From contig NZ_CP084469.1 in assembly GCF_020405205.1 (NCBI RefSeq), positions 3,782,001 to 3,846,000 on the forward strand: a stretch of DNA of 64,000 nt, read 5' to 3'. The stretch's first letter is position 1. Each line of letters begins with the position of its first letter. The position numbers and the translations under genes were made by a program. Shown piece after piece: positions 50,418 to 59,172 of the stretch. The notes below the pieces were generated by a model that did no database searches, had not been told where the DNA came from, and saw only the letters and a list, made by a program, of their open reading frames with translations. The stretch is from Natrinema salinisoli. GTDB taxonomy: Archaea; Halobacteriota; Halobacteria; Halobacteriales; Natrialbaceae.

Positions 50418-50854
50418 TTTCAATACGTCTTCTCGATGCATGAATAATAGTTGCTATCGAACGATCTCTTCTCGAGCGAGCGACCGTCTCCCTCCGTTTC
50501 CCAGCGAAACGCGGGGTATGGTGCTCACGGGCGCTACCGGTCGTCTCCGCTCCCCACAGAGCTGCTCAAGCAACTACTACCGAATAGATATCGACATAGT
50601 TTGCATTAGTTATAAATGATAATGCGATAACAGTAAATCGGAGCGAGTCTCCGAACGCGCGACCGCGGGGGCGCGTCGAAACGCCCCGGGTGTCCATAGC
50701 ACCCGAGACTTGCTTCCAATCCCGCCAAGGGATTCGAAAGCATGACCGCATACATCCTACCGGGATATAAACGTCCCGAACGACAGTGGAATCAACTCCG
50801 ACGAGCAGCGATTGCGCCGGCTCGAGCCCGCACAAACGACACGCGGAGGGCACG
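50418..50854. other. Intergenic region (437 bases) with a TATA-containing palindrome
   Basis: A/T-rich around 50580-50640 (TTGCATTAGTTATAAATGATAATGCG). CGGGATATAAACGTCCCG at 50761-50778 is an imperfect palindrome centred on a TATA element. A weak stem GCTTCCAATCCC / GGGATTCGAAAGC occurs near 50711-50742. No ORF with coding character besides a possible 5' extension of the next gene from a GTG at 50786. Confidence 0.55.
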
Positions 50855-51079
50855 ATGAGTGACCCCGACGAGGCGGGTAGTGACTCGAGCGAAGACGACC
50901 GGACCGAACCCGACGAAACAAGTGAGGCACCCGAGCCGTGGGTGCTCTCGCTGCCTGACTGCCCGGTCTGCGGTGAGCCGGTCACGAACGTGACCGTCAC
51001 CGGCCCGCGCAGCGGGACCGCCGAACCCTGTGGCTGCTCGGTGCTGCCGGGCACCCTCGATCGGACGCCGCGTACCTGA
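50855..51079 (+). CDS. Small acidic zinc-binding protein
   Basis: A 74-residue protein, MSDPDEAGSDSSEDDRTEPD then LPDCPVCGEPVTNVTVTGPR and EPCGCSVLPGTLDR. Two Cys pairs (C-P-V-C and C-G-C) make a zinc-ribbon-like site after an acidic leader. A GTG at 50786, 19 nt from a TATA box, could add 23 residues containing Cys and His. Function unknown. Confidence 0.65.
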   Translation: MSDPDEAGSDSSEDDRTEPDETSEAPEPWVLSLPDCPVCGEPVTNVTVTGPRSGTAEPCGCSVLPGTLDRTPRT

Positions 51080-51197
51080 CCGGGCCTCGAGTCGCAGCCC
51101 GCTGGTTCGAGAGCGGGACTCGAGGCTGCCGGCCCCGACCGCTCTGTTGGCCGGTTCAGGCAGACGATTCAATTGATGTGCCAACGAAACCCATGGC

Positions 51198-51713
51198 ATG
51201 GTCGACGACCCACTGGACAATCTCGACCGCCGGATCCTGCATCTCCTCCATCTAGACGCGCGCGGTGCGAGCGATACGGACATCGCCACGGAAACCGACG
51301 TCACCGGGACGACGGTTCACAATCGGATCAAGGAACTGGAGGAACAGGGAATCATTATCGGGTACAATCCGGAAATCGATTACGAGGCGGCGGGGTATCC
51401 GATGCGCGTCCTCTTCATCTGCTCGACGGACCTGTCCGATCGATCGAAGATGGCGGAGCAGGCTCTCGGCGTACGGGGGGTGGTCAACGTCCGAGAGATG
51501 CTGGCCGGCGAGGAGAACCTCCACGTCGAAGTCGTGGCCGAAGCGACCTCCGACGTCAAGGAAAGCACCGAACAGCTACACGACCTGGGGTTGCGGATCG
51601 TGAGCAGCGATATCCTGGCGGAGGAACACGTCCAGCCGTGGAATCACTTCCACCAGGAGGTCGCCGGCGAGGACGCCGAATCACCCACCGATATCGGCGA
51701 GTCCGAAGAGTAG
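51198..51713 (+). CDS. Lrp/AsnC family transcriptional regulator
   Basis: A 171-residue protein starting MVDDPLDNLDRRILHLLHLD. HTH (DTDIATETDVTGTTVHNRIKELEEQGIIIGY, in pieces) then the RAM domain (MRVLFICSTDLSDRSKMAEQ ... LGLRIVSSDILAEEHVQPWNHF). Paralogue of the regulator at 19775-20248 in length, HTH and C-terminal tail. Its ligand and regulon are unknown. Monocistronic. Confidence 0.9.
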   Translation: MVDDPLDNLDRRILHLLHLDARGASDTDIATETDVTGTTVHNRIKELEEQGIIIGYNPEIDYEAAGYPMRVLFICSTDLSDRSKMAEQALGVRGVVNVREMLAGEENLHVEVVAEATSDVKESTEQLHDLGLRIVSSDILAEEHVQPWNHFHQEVAGEDAESPTDIGESEE

Positions 51714-51910
51714 CTCCGGACCGTAACAACGGATTGCTCTCCGGACGGCCAGCGGTCGTTGGCCTATTGAACGCTTACCGAGAGCATGACGATAGACGCA
51801 CCTCGATCGCTTGAGAAAGTCAACTGTTCGCCCGCCTCCGCACAGGATTGTGAAATACGTAGAGCTATCGCAAAAAAGAGGTTAAGACGGTCTAGACCAA
51901 TCGATACGTG

Positions 51911-52267
51911 ATGGCAGAACAGAATCCGTCACGGCTGACTGAAACATTCGATCTCTTGACGCACCCGTACCGGCGCTACGCGCTATATTATCTCACGAGG
52001 GAATCCGAGACGGTCTCCATCGACACCCTCGCGGCCGCGATCGCCACCTGGGACGGAGACCACACTGGAACGGAGCCGAGTACCGATTCCAGAGACGTCG
52101 AAGCCGCCCTTCATCACGCACACATCCCGAAACTCGCTGATGCCGGCATCGTGCTGTTCGACGTGAACGGGGGCACGATCGAACTCGAAGAACCGGACAG
52201 AGTCGAGGGCTTTCTCGAGGACACGGCACGGACCGACGGGTACGTCCAGACCGCCGCCAGCGACTGA
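51911..52267 (+). CDS. Haloarchaeal winged-helix-like small regulator (DUF7344-type)
   Basis: A 118-residue protein starting MAEQNPSRLTETFDLLTHPY. The pattern FDLLTHPYRRYALYYLTRE, a middle helix set (IDTLAAAIATWDG), EAALHHAHIPKLADAGIVLF and NGGTIELEEPDRVEGF is the haloarchaeal HTH family that resembles ArsR-like proteins without metal sites. A perfect 10-bp palindrome, GGTCTAGACC, lies at 51889-51898, 12 bases before the ATG, and may be its own operator. Confidence 0.8.
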   Translation: MAEQNPSRLTETFDLLTHPYRRYALYYLTRESETVSIDTLAAAIATWDGDHTGTEPSTDSRDVEAALHHAHIPKLADAGIVLFDVNGGTIELEEPDRVEGFLEDTARTDGYVQTAASD

Positions 52268-52362
52268 GAAGCGGACCGGACGCGACCGGTTCCGGATCCG
52301 ACAAAACTGATTCTCCGATACTCTCGGTCAGACACGACGCTGGGAAAGTGCCGGATGGACGT

Positions 52363-53529
52363 TCAGCGCGAGGCGGCCGTCGCCTCGTCCCGAAGCACCG
52401 CCCGATAGCGCTCGCCGGCGGAATCGGCCGCCTCGAGCGCGTCCCGAATCGTCGGCGAGATCCACTCACGTTCGTCGCCGTCCGCGCCGTCGGCCACCCT
52501 CCCCTCGAACGCGCCCGTTCGCAGGTCGGGTGGCAGGAACCGCTCGTAGACCGGGAGCCGCTCTCCGAGCGGCAGGTCCGCCGAAGCCGCTATCTCCTCG
52601 AGTTCGCGCAGCGCGGGCCACTTGTAGTCGGGATTGATGTGATCGTCGGTGACGGGCGAGACGCCGCCCAGATCGTCGACGCCGCAGTCGATCAGGTCCG
52701 CGGCGGGCGCGAGGTTCGGCGGCACCTGCACGGAGACCTCCTCAGGCAAGGCGGCGCGCGCCATCGCGGTCACCTGCCGCATCGTCGCGAGATCGGGCGA
52801 GCCGTCGGACCAGCGTTCGTTCTCCACGACGGGCTGGATAATCACCTCCTGAATGTGGTCGTAGCGCTCGTGGAGCTCGCGGATCGCGAGCAGGCTCTCG
52901 GCGCGGTCGCGCCAGTCCTCGCCGATGCCGACCAGAATCCCGGTGGTGAAGGCCACGTCCAGTTTCCCCGCGTTCTCGAGCGTCCGCAGCCGCTGGCCGG
53001 GCACCTTGCGCCGCGGGCCGGCGTGAGCCCCGACCTCGGCGGTCGTCTCGAACATCACGCCCATGCTGGCGTTGACGTCCGCGACGGTCGCCAGCTGCTC
53101 GCGGGTCTGATCGCCCGGGTTCGCGTGCGGCAGCAGTCCCTCCTCGAGCGCGACCTCGCAGGCCTCGCGCAGGTAGGTGTGAATCGAGTCGTGGCCCCAC
53201 GCCGCGAGCTGGTCGTGGATCTCGGTGTAGCGCTCGTCCGGATCGTCGCCGAAGGTAAACAGCGCCTCCGTACAGCCCGCGTCGGCCCCGCGCCGGCAGA
53301 TCTCGCGGACCTCCTCGAGCGAGAGCAGGGAGGCCTGCCCCGGCGGGTCGAAGTACGTACAGTAGGTGCAGGTGTAGCGACAGGCCGTGGTGAGCGGGAC
53401 GAACACGTTGCGCGAAAAGGTTAGCGATGGCGGTGCCTCGACGTCGCTCGGGCTGGTCTGGAGGAGGTCCTCGACGGCCCGATCGTCGACCGCGACGTCC
53501 ACACCGTACTCGCTCGCCCCGGGGAACAT
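52363..53529 (-). CDS. cofG: 7,8-didemethyl-8-hydroxy-5-deazariboflavin synthase subunit CofG
   Basis: A 388-residue radical-SAM protein starting MFPGASEYGVDVAVDDRAVE. Cluster motif TTACRYTCTYCTYFDPPGQA (C-x3-C-x2-C, about residues 48-56). CofG blocks: ALFTFGDDPDERYTEIHDQL, LLPHANPGDQTREQLATV, ASMGVMFETTAEVGAHAGPR, FTTGILVGIGEDWRDRAESL and PPNLAPAADLIDCGVDDLGG. It completes the deazaflavin ring of F420 using the CofH product. cofC lies 1.3 kb away on the same strand. Confidence 0.94.
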   Translation of the reverse strand: MFPGASEYGVDVAVDDRAVEDLLQTSPSDVEAPPSLTFSRNVFVPLTTACRYTCTYCTYFDPPGQASLLSLEEVREICRRGADAGCTEALFTFGDDPDERYTEIHDQLAAWGHDSIHTYLREACEVALEEGLLPHANPGDQTREQLATVADVNASMGVMFETTAEVGAHAGPRRKVPGQRLRTLENAGKLDVAFTTGILVGIGEDWRDRAESLLAIRELHERYDHIQEVIIQPVVENERWSDGSPDLATMRQVTAMARAALPEEVSVQVPPNLAPAADLIDCGVDDLGGVSPVTDDHINPDYKWPALRELEEIAASADLPLGERLPVYERFLPPDLRTGAFEGRVADGADGDEREWISPTIRDALEAADSAGERYRAVLRDEATAASR

Positions 53530-53611
53530 TACCTCTGGTTGTCGTCGCTCGGCACATAAGCGCTTCACTTCCTCGCTGTGCGACCTTGCCGGTCGCCGTT
53601 CGCCGGCGAAC

Positions 53612-54745
53612 TCACGTACGACCGGCCAGCCGGTGGACGTCGATCGGATTGTCGGTGTCCCCGTCGGTCACGAAGTCCGCCAGCGTTTCGCCGACCACGC
53701 TACAGAACTTGAAGCCGTGGCCGGTAAAGCCCGCTGCGATCGAGACGTGCGGGTAGTCCGGGTGCGTGTCGAGGTAGAAGTGCCCGTCGTTCGATTCCGT
53801 CACCAGACAGGTTTCCATCGCCATCGTCGGCCCTGCACCGCCCCTGAGGTGATTCTCGGGGAGCCGCCGGAGTAGCGTCTCGTCCTCCGGGGTCGGCTCA
53901 TCCCGCCAGTCGTCCGGATCGACGGTTTCGGCGAGGCGAGGCGTCCGACCGAACTTGAATCCGGGTCGCTCGTGGACGGGGAAGCCGTAGAAGCTCCCGT
54001 CCGGAACGTCGGCGCGGAACACGGGGAAGGCTTCGGGTGCGAACCGCTCGGGCGTTTCGGGCTGGAGCCAGATCATGACGCGTCGCTTCGGCGTGAGGGC
54101 ATCAGCGAGCACCTCGAGTTGCCCGGCCGCCCACGCGCCCGCCGTGACGACGAGATTCTCGGCCTCGTAGACGTCCCGATCGGTCCGCACTCGGACGCCG
54201 GATTCCCGGGGTTCCCACCCGCAGACGCGCTCGCGAGCGCGAACGACGGCCCCGTGGTCGTGCGCCCGATTCACGTGCGTCGTCACGGCCCGCTCGCAGT
54301 CGAGGTACCCGCCGTCGGGCTGGTAGACGGCCCGGTGCCCTGCCGGGAGGTCGAAGGCAGGAAACCGCTCTGCGAGTTCCGATTCGGTCAGCAGTTCGTG
54401 CGGGAGGCCGTGGGCTCGGCAGGACTCGAGCGCGTCCGCGACGGTGTCACCGTCGGCGGGGCCGGCGTGGACCGAACCGGTCTCCGTGAGGAGGTCGACG
54501 CCGGCTTCGGCTTCCAGCTCCCGCCAGAGCTCCCGCGCCCGCCGGGCGAGCGGAACGTAATCGGGGTGTTCCGGCTGTGTCAGTCGGAAAATTCGCGTCT
54601 CACCGTGGGACGAGCCGCGGCCGTGGGGGATATCGTAGCGCTCGAGGCCGAGGACGTCGACGCCCCGGGCTGCCAGGTGAGAGACGGCTGCGCTCCCCAT
54701 GCCGCCGACGCCGAGCACGATCGCGTCGAACGAGTCACGTGTCAT
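53612..54745 (-). CDS. FAD-dependent N-methyl amino acid oxidase (SolA/MSOX-like)
   Basis: A 377-residue protein starting MTRDSFDAIVLGVGGMGSAA. Dinucleotide motif G-V-G-G-M-G-S-A, GLERYDIPHGRGSSHGETRI (the SolA/MSOX block), GGYLDCERAVTTHV, VVTAGAWAAGQLEVL, and the covalent-flavin Cys region FTGHGFKFCSVVGETLADF. It oxidatively demethylates or deaminates N-methyl amino acids such as sarcosine or N-methyltryptophan, giving H2O2. Between cofG and cofC on the same strand (65-80 base gaps), without an obvious functional link. Confidence 0.9.
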   Translation of the reverse strand: MTRDSFDAIVLGVGGMGSAAVSHLAARGVDVLGLERYDIPHGRGSSHGETRIFRLTQPEHPDYVPLARRARELWRELEAEAGVDLLTETGSVHAGPADGDTVADALESCRAHGLPHELLTESELAERFPAFDLPAGHRAVYQPDGGYLDCERAVTTHVNRAHDHGAVVRARERVCGWEPRESGVRVRTDRDVYEAENLVVTAGAWAAGQLEVLADALTPKRRVMIWLQPETPERFAPEAFPVFRADVPDGSFYGFPVHERPGFKFGRTPRLAETVDPDDWRDEPTPEDETLLRRLPENHLRGGAGPTMAMETCLVTESNDGHFYLDTHPDYPHVSIAAGFTGHGFKFCSVVGETLADFVTDGDTDNPIDVHRLAGRT

Positions 54746-54810
54746 CGCCGCACACGACGGTGCAGGTTGTCAAAGGGTTTGCGTCGGGCCGCCGGTATCG
54801 AACCCCGACG

Positions 54811-55500
54811 TCAGTCGGTCGAGCCGTTCGATCGTCGCGCCTCGACCCGTCCCTCGAGGCGATCGATATCGAAGCCGAACTCGCGGAGGACGGTCGGCGC
54901 GCGGTCGCGCTCGCGGCCGTGGACGAGTACTTCGACGAGATCCGCCGGCTCGTCGATGTCGGTTCCCAGTCGGAACGAGTCGACGGTCTCGAGGCTGGCA
55001 CCGACCTCGCGGGCGATCTCGCGGTGGTCGAGATAGGAGGTACCGTGGTAATCCGTGCGGAACTCGGGGTGGCGGACGAGCAGGGCGTTCGTCCCGCTGC
55101 CCCGTCCCGGCGCGATCGCGACGTCGGCCGTCGACGTCAGCAGTCGATCGAGCGCGTCCGGCGTCGCCAGCGCGAGGTCGGCCATGACGACGCCGACGGG
55201 AGCGGGCCCGTCCGGGGTCGTTGCCGCGTCGCCCCCCGGAAGTCGCGCGTTGACCGCCTCCGTCAGCGGGCGGTCGTCGACGGTGACCGACGCCGCTGCA
55301 GCGACCTCGCCCGGAAGCGCGAGCGTCTCGAGGTCCAGCGGCGCGGTCGAGACGACCAGCGGTTCGTGGCCGGTTTCGACGATCGCACACAGCACGTCCG
55401 CGAGCATGGCCCGGGCGAACGCCGACCGCTCTGGCGACGTGAGAACTGACTCGAGGCGAGTCTTCGGCGTCTCGGCTGCGAACGGGACGACGACGCGCAT
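54811..55500 (-). CDS. cofC: 2-phospho-L-lactate guanylyltransferase CofC
   Basis: A 229-residue nucleotidyltransferase starting MRVVVPFAAETPKTRLESVL. The CofC pattern is clear: PFAAETPKTRLESVLTSPER, VVMADLALATPDALDRLL, IAPGRGSGTNALLVRHPEFR and SFRLGTDIDEPADLVEVLVHG. It activates 2-phospholactate with GTP for F420 synthesis. With cofG nearby and cofH 14 kb away this makes three F420 genes in the window. Confidence 0.93.
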   Translation of the reverse strand: MRVVVPFAAETPKTRLESVLTSPERSAFARAMLADVLCAIVETGHEPLVVSTAPLDLETLALPGEVAAAASVTVDDRPLTEAVNARLPGGDAATTPDGPAPVGVVMADLALATPDALDRLLTSTADVAIAPGRGSGTNALLVRHPEFRTDYHGTSYLDHREIAREVGASLETVDSFRLGTDIDEPADLVEVLVHGRERDRAPTVLREFGFDIDRLEGRVEARRSNGSTD

Positions 55501-55631
55501 CTGAATCTAGTTACGGTACTGTCGGCGCGGTCAAAAACACGTCGGAGTCGTTCGAAATCCATACCGCGACTGCGGGCGATCTCGCGCCCCCCGACCCGAG
55601 TGTGGCCGCTCGCGCCGTCGAGAGCGAGGGC

Positions 55632-56813
55632 CTAGAAGAGCGGCTCGAGCTCGTCTTCGTCGTCCTCCACGAGTTCCTCGAGGTTCTCTTCGCTCTCCTG
55701 CTGGATGTCGTCGATGTTGTCCTGTGCCTCGATGGCGACCTGCTGGAGGCGCTTGATCCGCGGGACGTTCGTCACGCCCGAGAGCAAGATCGCTGCTGCC
55801 ACTTCGGGCTCCTCTCGCGGGAAGTCGCCACCGCGAACTTCCATGCTGCCCGTTTCCTCCTCGAGCCACTTGCGGCCGCGCTCGATGCCTTTCCGGTTGA
55901 GGTACTCCGGCGGTCCGGAGAGGACGAGTAGCGCGCGCTCGGTGCCTTCGATCTCACAGGGGAGCGTGAGGCGGCCGAGGGCGGCCTTGCGTACGAGGCT
56001 CGTGATGCGGTTCGTCGTGTTCGCGGCGTCGAGATCGTCGTCGGCACCGCCGTCTTCGCCGGTGAACCGCGAGAGGAGGCCGCCGCCCGAGTTCAGCTCG
56101 ACCTCCTCCGAGGCGAAGCCGACGGTGGAGACACCACCGCCGGAGAGCGTGTTGATGATTTCCGAAGAGTCGACCACGCTTTCGGCCACTTCCTGGCCGT
56201 CGCCGACCTCGCCGGCACCGAAGAGGATGCCGAATCGACGGACGATCTCCTCGTTGATCTGGTCGTAGCCGCCTTCGACGGACTCGCCGGTCTGTCGCCA
56301 GGAGTCGTTGTCGAAGACGAGCAGGTTGTCGACCTCGCGGACGAACGTCTGGAAGGATCGCGCCGCGTTGAGCGTGTAGATACCACCCTCGTCCGTGCCC
56401 GGCAGGACGCCGAGCCCGTAGACGGGGATCGTGTAGATCCGCTTGAGGTGTTTGGCGAGGACCGGTGCGCCGCCCGACCCGGTGCCGCCGCCCATCCCGG
56501 AGACGATCAGGAAGGCGTCGACCTCGTGGGTCGGGATCTGATCGATGGCGTTTTGGACCTCGTCGATGTCCTCCTCGGCGACTTCCGCGCCGAGCTCGTT
56601 GTCAGCACCCACGCCGTGGCCCTTGACCCGGGCCTGGCCGATGAGTACGCGATTCTCCTGTGGAATGTTGTCGAGACCGATGAGGTCCGCTTTCGCGGAG
56701 TTGACGGCGATCGCCGCGCGGACGATTCCGCTACCCGTCCGATCGTCGTAATCGAGGAATCGATCGACGATTTTGCCACCGGCCTGTCCGAATCCGATCA
56801 TCGCCAGCTTCAT
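55632..56813 (-). CDS. cetZ1: Tubulin-superfamily GTPase CetZ1
   Basis: A 393-residue protein, MKLAMIGFGQAGGKIVDRFL. The GTP-binding T4 loop SGMGGGTGSGGAPV lies at about 105-118. The T7 loop AESVVDSSEIINTL carries E218, the position whose mutation blocks CetZ1 function in Haloferax. Other parts: GHGVGADNELGAEVAEEDID, GLGVLPGTDEGGIYTLNA and an acidic C-terminal tail (ELVEDDEDELEPLF). In Haloferax CetZ1 polymerises at the membrane and is needed for rod shape and swimming, not division. A TATA element (CTTATATCC, minus strand, about 56859-56867) lies about 50 bases upstream. Confidence 0.95.
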   Translation of the reverse strand: MKLAMIGFGQAGGKIVDRFLDYDDRTGSGIVRAAIAVNSAKADLIGLDNIPQENRVLIGQARVKGHGVGADNELGAEVAEEDIDEVQNAIDQIPTHEVDAFLIVSGMGGGTGSGGAPVLAKHLKRIYTIPVYGLGVLPGTDEGGIYTLNAARSFQTFVREVDNLLVFDNDSWRQTGESVEGGYDQINEEIVRRFGILFGAGEVGDGQEVAESVVDSSEIINTLSGGGVSTVGFASEEVELNSGGGLLSRFTGEDGGADDDLDAANTTNRITSLVRKAALGRLTLPCEIEGTERALLVLSGPPEYLNRKGIERGRKWLEEETGSMEVRGGDFPREEPEVAAAILLSGVTNVPRIKRLQQVAIEAQDNIDDIQQESEENLEELVEDDEDELEPLF

Positions 56814-56894
56814 TATTTGTCAGGGGGCTCCGTTGAATTGGTAACAGAGCGATAGAGGATATAAGTCTTGTGCTAATCTGAATGTCTCAATTAA

Positions 56895-56906
56895 CGTAAT
56901 ATTACG
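56895..56906. promoter_or_regulatory. Perfect 12-bp palindrome upstream of cetZ1
   Basis: CGTAATATTACG, A/T-rich at the centre, lies about 30 bases upstream of the cetZ1 TATA element. Position and symmetry suit an activator or repressor site. A chance palindrome cannot be excluded. Confidence 0.4.
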
Positions 56907-56917
56907 CCTAATCACGT

Positions 56918-56945
56918 GACCGGAGCGGGATTCGAGTCCCAACGT
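56918..56945 (-). pseudogene. tRNA 3'-end-like fragment
   Basis: The minus strand reads GGGACTCGAATCCCGCTCCGG, resembling a T-arm (GGGA / TCCC stem around CTCGAA) followed by the 3' acceptor strand of a tRNA. No anticodon or D-arm can be found on the 5' side. It may be a relic of integration at a tRNA gene, or chance. Confidence 0.3.
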
Positions 56946-57042
56946 CGATTCGGAAATCGGTGTTTACTCCGGCCGTATGTGTTTTTTATACTACGTATGT
57001 CCGACGAGTGCAAGCGCGGTGTGTCGCCCTCCGTACACCGAG

Positions 57043-57963
57043 TCAGGCCGCTCCGATCGGTTCCTCGGGGGAAGCGGCTTCCTCGAGTCCGAGATAGGAA
57101 CCGAGCGTCGTCAACGAGTCGGGATCGCGGTCGAAGACGGTCACGTCGTTGTCGGAGACGGTATTGTCGAACTCGAGCGACCGGGCCTGATCGAGCCCGA
57201 ACGGAATAAACGGCAACGATTCGGCGGCCGAGAGGCCGAATTTCGCCAGTCCCATCGGGATCGAGACGACGGTGACGTCTTTCCCCTCGGCCGCGTAGAC
57301 CAGTTCCGTGATGTCCGCGAGCGTGGCGACCTGCGGGCCGCCGAGTTCGTACGTTTCGCCGACGTGGGACTCGTCCTCGAGTGCGTCCGCCAGCATCGGT
57401 ACGAGGTCGCCGACCCAGATGGGTTGGAACCGGGTCTTGCCGCCTCCCGGCAAGCCAGTCACGTACGGCGTTGTCAGGGTCTTCGTGAACGCGACGAACT
57501 CGCCGTCCTCGCCGAAGACGACGGACGGACGGACGATCGTCCACTCGAGGTCCGACTCCCGAACGACCGCCTCCGCCTTGCCCTTGGCGCGAATGTAGGC
57601 AGTTGGACCGCTCGGATCGGCTCCGAGCGCGCTCATCTGGAGGAATCTGTCGACATCACCCTCCTCGGCAGCCCGGATGAGGTTCTCGGTGCCGCCGAGG
57701 TGGACCTCCTCGTGGCTCGTTCCGCTGGGAGGCTTGAACAGCGGCGAGAGCGAGACGAGGTTGACGATGGCATCGTGGCCCGCCACGGTACCGGCGATCG
57801 AGTCGTAGGCGCTGACGTCCCCCATCGCGGACTCGACGCCATCGGGGAGCTCACTATCCGTCGGGGAGCGCGACAGGGTCGTCACCTCGTGATCGCGCTC
57901 GGCCAGTTCCGCACAGAGGTTCGTGCCGATGAAGCCGGTCCCGCCGGCGACGAGGATCTTCAT
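57043..57963 (-). CDS. NDUFA9-like NAD(P)-binding extended SDR protein
   Basis: A 306-residue atypical SDR starting MKILVAGGTGFIGTNLCAEL. The nucleotide motif GGTGFIG, then AIVNLVSLSPLFKPPSGTSH, LQMSALGADPSGPTAYIRAKGKAEAVV (Y-x3-K-like YIRAK) and WTIVRPSVVFGEDGEFVAF (in pieces) match the complex I NDUFA9/YwnB-like group. Such proteins bind NAD(P) and may stabilise respiratory or sterol-like enzymes. Upstream of cetZ1 on the same strand but separated by 230 bases. Confidence 0.88.
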   Translation of the reverse strand: MKILVAGGTGFIGTNLCAELAERDHEVTTLSRSPTDSELPDGVESAMGDVSAYDSIAGTVAGHDAIVNLVSLSPLFKPPSGTSHEEVHLGGTENLIRAAEEGDVDRFLQMSALGADPSGPTAYIRAKGKAEAVVRESDLEWTIVRPSVVFGEDGEFVAFTKTLTTPYVTGLPGGGKTRFQPIWVGDLVPMLADALEDESHVGETYELGGPQVATLADITELVYAAEGKDVTVVSIPMGLAKFGLSAAESLPFIPFGLDQARSLEFDNTVSDNDVTVFDRDPDSLTTLGSYLGLEEAASPEEPIGAA

Positions 57964-58066
57964 ACACGATATCTGACGCTCCAGCGATAAATAGGTAAAC
58001 GGCTACGCTGTGAGGCTCGCTCGAGACTCTCGACAGATTGTAGTAGCCGTCCCGACGAGTGCGACT

Positions 58067-58669
58067 ATGCTCGTCACGCTCGAGGGACTGGACGGCAGCG
58101 GCAAGACGACGGTCTGGGAGGCCGTACGCGAGCGCTATCCCGAGGCAACGTTCACGCGGGAACCGACGAACTCGTGGTACGGCGACGCCGTCTACCGCTC
58201 GATCGAGGACGACGACGCCGATCCGCTCGCGGAACTGTTCCTCTACACCGCAGATCACGCCGACCACCTCTCGCGGGTGATCGAACCAGCTCTCGACGAT
58301 GACGAGCTCGTCATCTCCGACCGGTATTCCGACTCTCGCTTCGCCTATCAGGGCGCGACGCTCGAGGCGGCAACGGGTCACGATATCGACGATCCGCTCG
58401 AGTACGTCGTCGACGTCCACCGCCCGTTCTCGATCGAGCCGGACCTGACGATCTACCTCGACCTCGATCCCGAGACCGCGGCTACGCGCGCGGGAACGAC
58501 GAACAAGTTCGAGCGCGCCGAGTACCTCGAGTCGGTCCGCGAGAACTACGAGCGACTGATCGAGCGCGACCCCGGTCGGTTCGCCCGCGTCGACGCGACG
58601 CAATCGCCCGACGCGGTGCTCGAGGACGTGACGGACGTGCTGGCCGAGGCGATATCGGATCCGCGGTGA
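58067..58669 (+). CDS. tmk: Thymidylate kinase
   Basis: A 200-residue P-loop kinase starting [20 protein letters not shown]. Walker A GLDGSGKT, the DR-motif [18 protein letters not shown], and the LID-type [21 protein letters not shown]. It phosphorylates dTMP to dTDP using ATP. The ATG at 58067 fits the P-loop spacing; upstream codons are non-coding. Divergent from the NDUFA9-like gene. Confidence 0.93.
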   Translation: MLVTLEGLDGSGKTTVWEAVRERYPEATFTREPTNSWYGDAVYRSIEDDDADPLAELFLYTADHADHLSRVIEPALDDDELVISDRYSDSRFAYQGATLEAATGHDIDDPLEYVVDVHRPFSIEPDLTIYLDLDPETAATRAGTTNKFERAEYLESVRENYERLIERDPGRFARVDATQSPDAVLEDVTDVLAEAISDPR

Positions 58670-58775
58670 TTTCCCTCGCCTCCTTCGTTTCTCACCTCTC
58701 TTTCATCGACCCATCGCCGTTCGAGGCCCGGTTCGGGCAAAGGCTTTAGTCGTGCCAGAGTGTACCACACCGCCG

Positions 58776-59006
58776 ATGGTCCACGCGTTCATCATGGTGA
58801 AGACGGCCGCCGGGAAGTCCGAGGGCCTCCTGGCGGAGATCGACGGCCTCGAGTCGGTCGCCGAGGCCCACATCGTCGCGGGCAACTACGACATCATCGC
58901 GGAAGTCGACGCGCCGGAAGTCTACGACGTGCTCCAGACGGTGTCCTCGAGCGTGCAGGGGCTCGGCGGCGTCACGGACACGAAGACGTACATCGCCATG
59001 GCGTAA
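58776..59006 (+). CDS. Stand-alone Lrp RAM (ligand-binding) domain protein
   Basis: A 76-residue protein starting MVHAFIMVKTAAGKSEGLLA. It consists only of the RAM fold: IDGLESVAEAHIVAGNYDII, AEVDAPEVYDVLQTVSSSVQ, LGGVTDTKTYIAMA. It has no HTH, so it probably assembles with other RAM proteins and binds an amino acid. It precedes trkA, and a second RAM protein follows trkA. Confidence 0.88.
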   Translation: MVHAFIMVKTAAGKSEGLLAEIDGLESVAEAHIVAGNYDIIAEVDAPEVYDVLQTVSSSVQGLGGVTDTKTYIAMA

Positions 59007-59130
59007 TCCGCCGGCGTGGCTGCGCTCTGGGGACGGATCACCGCGGTCGTCGACGCCGCGTTCGAACCGGACTCTTCTGGCGACGTCCCCGCTCGAGGGG
59101 CACCGATCGACCGAACGCTTCCCATGGTAA

Positions 59131-59156
59131 ACCGGGGCAAACTTATTCACCGGGGC
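59131..59156 (+). promoter_or_regulatory. Direct repeat flanking the trkA promoter TATA
   Basis: ACCGGGGC occurs at 59131-59138 and at 59149-59156 with AAACTTATTC (TATA-like) between, 17-42 bases upstream of the trkA ATG. The 18-bp spacing suggests a tandem operator. Confidence 0.45.
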
Positions 59157-59172
59157 GAGCGTACCCCTGTGC

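Noticed and set aside
50711-50742. Small stem GCTTCCAATCCC / GGGATTCGAAAGC as a tRNA or CRISPR repeat
   Set aside because: Arms are mismatched, with no tRNA cloverleaf or repetition; recorded only as a weak stem.
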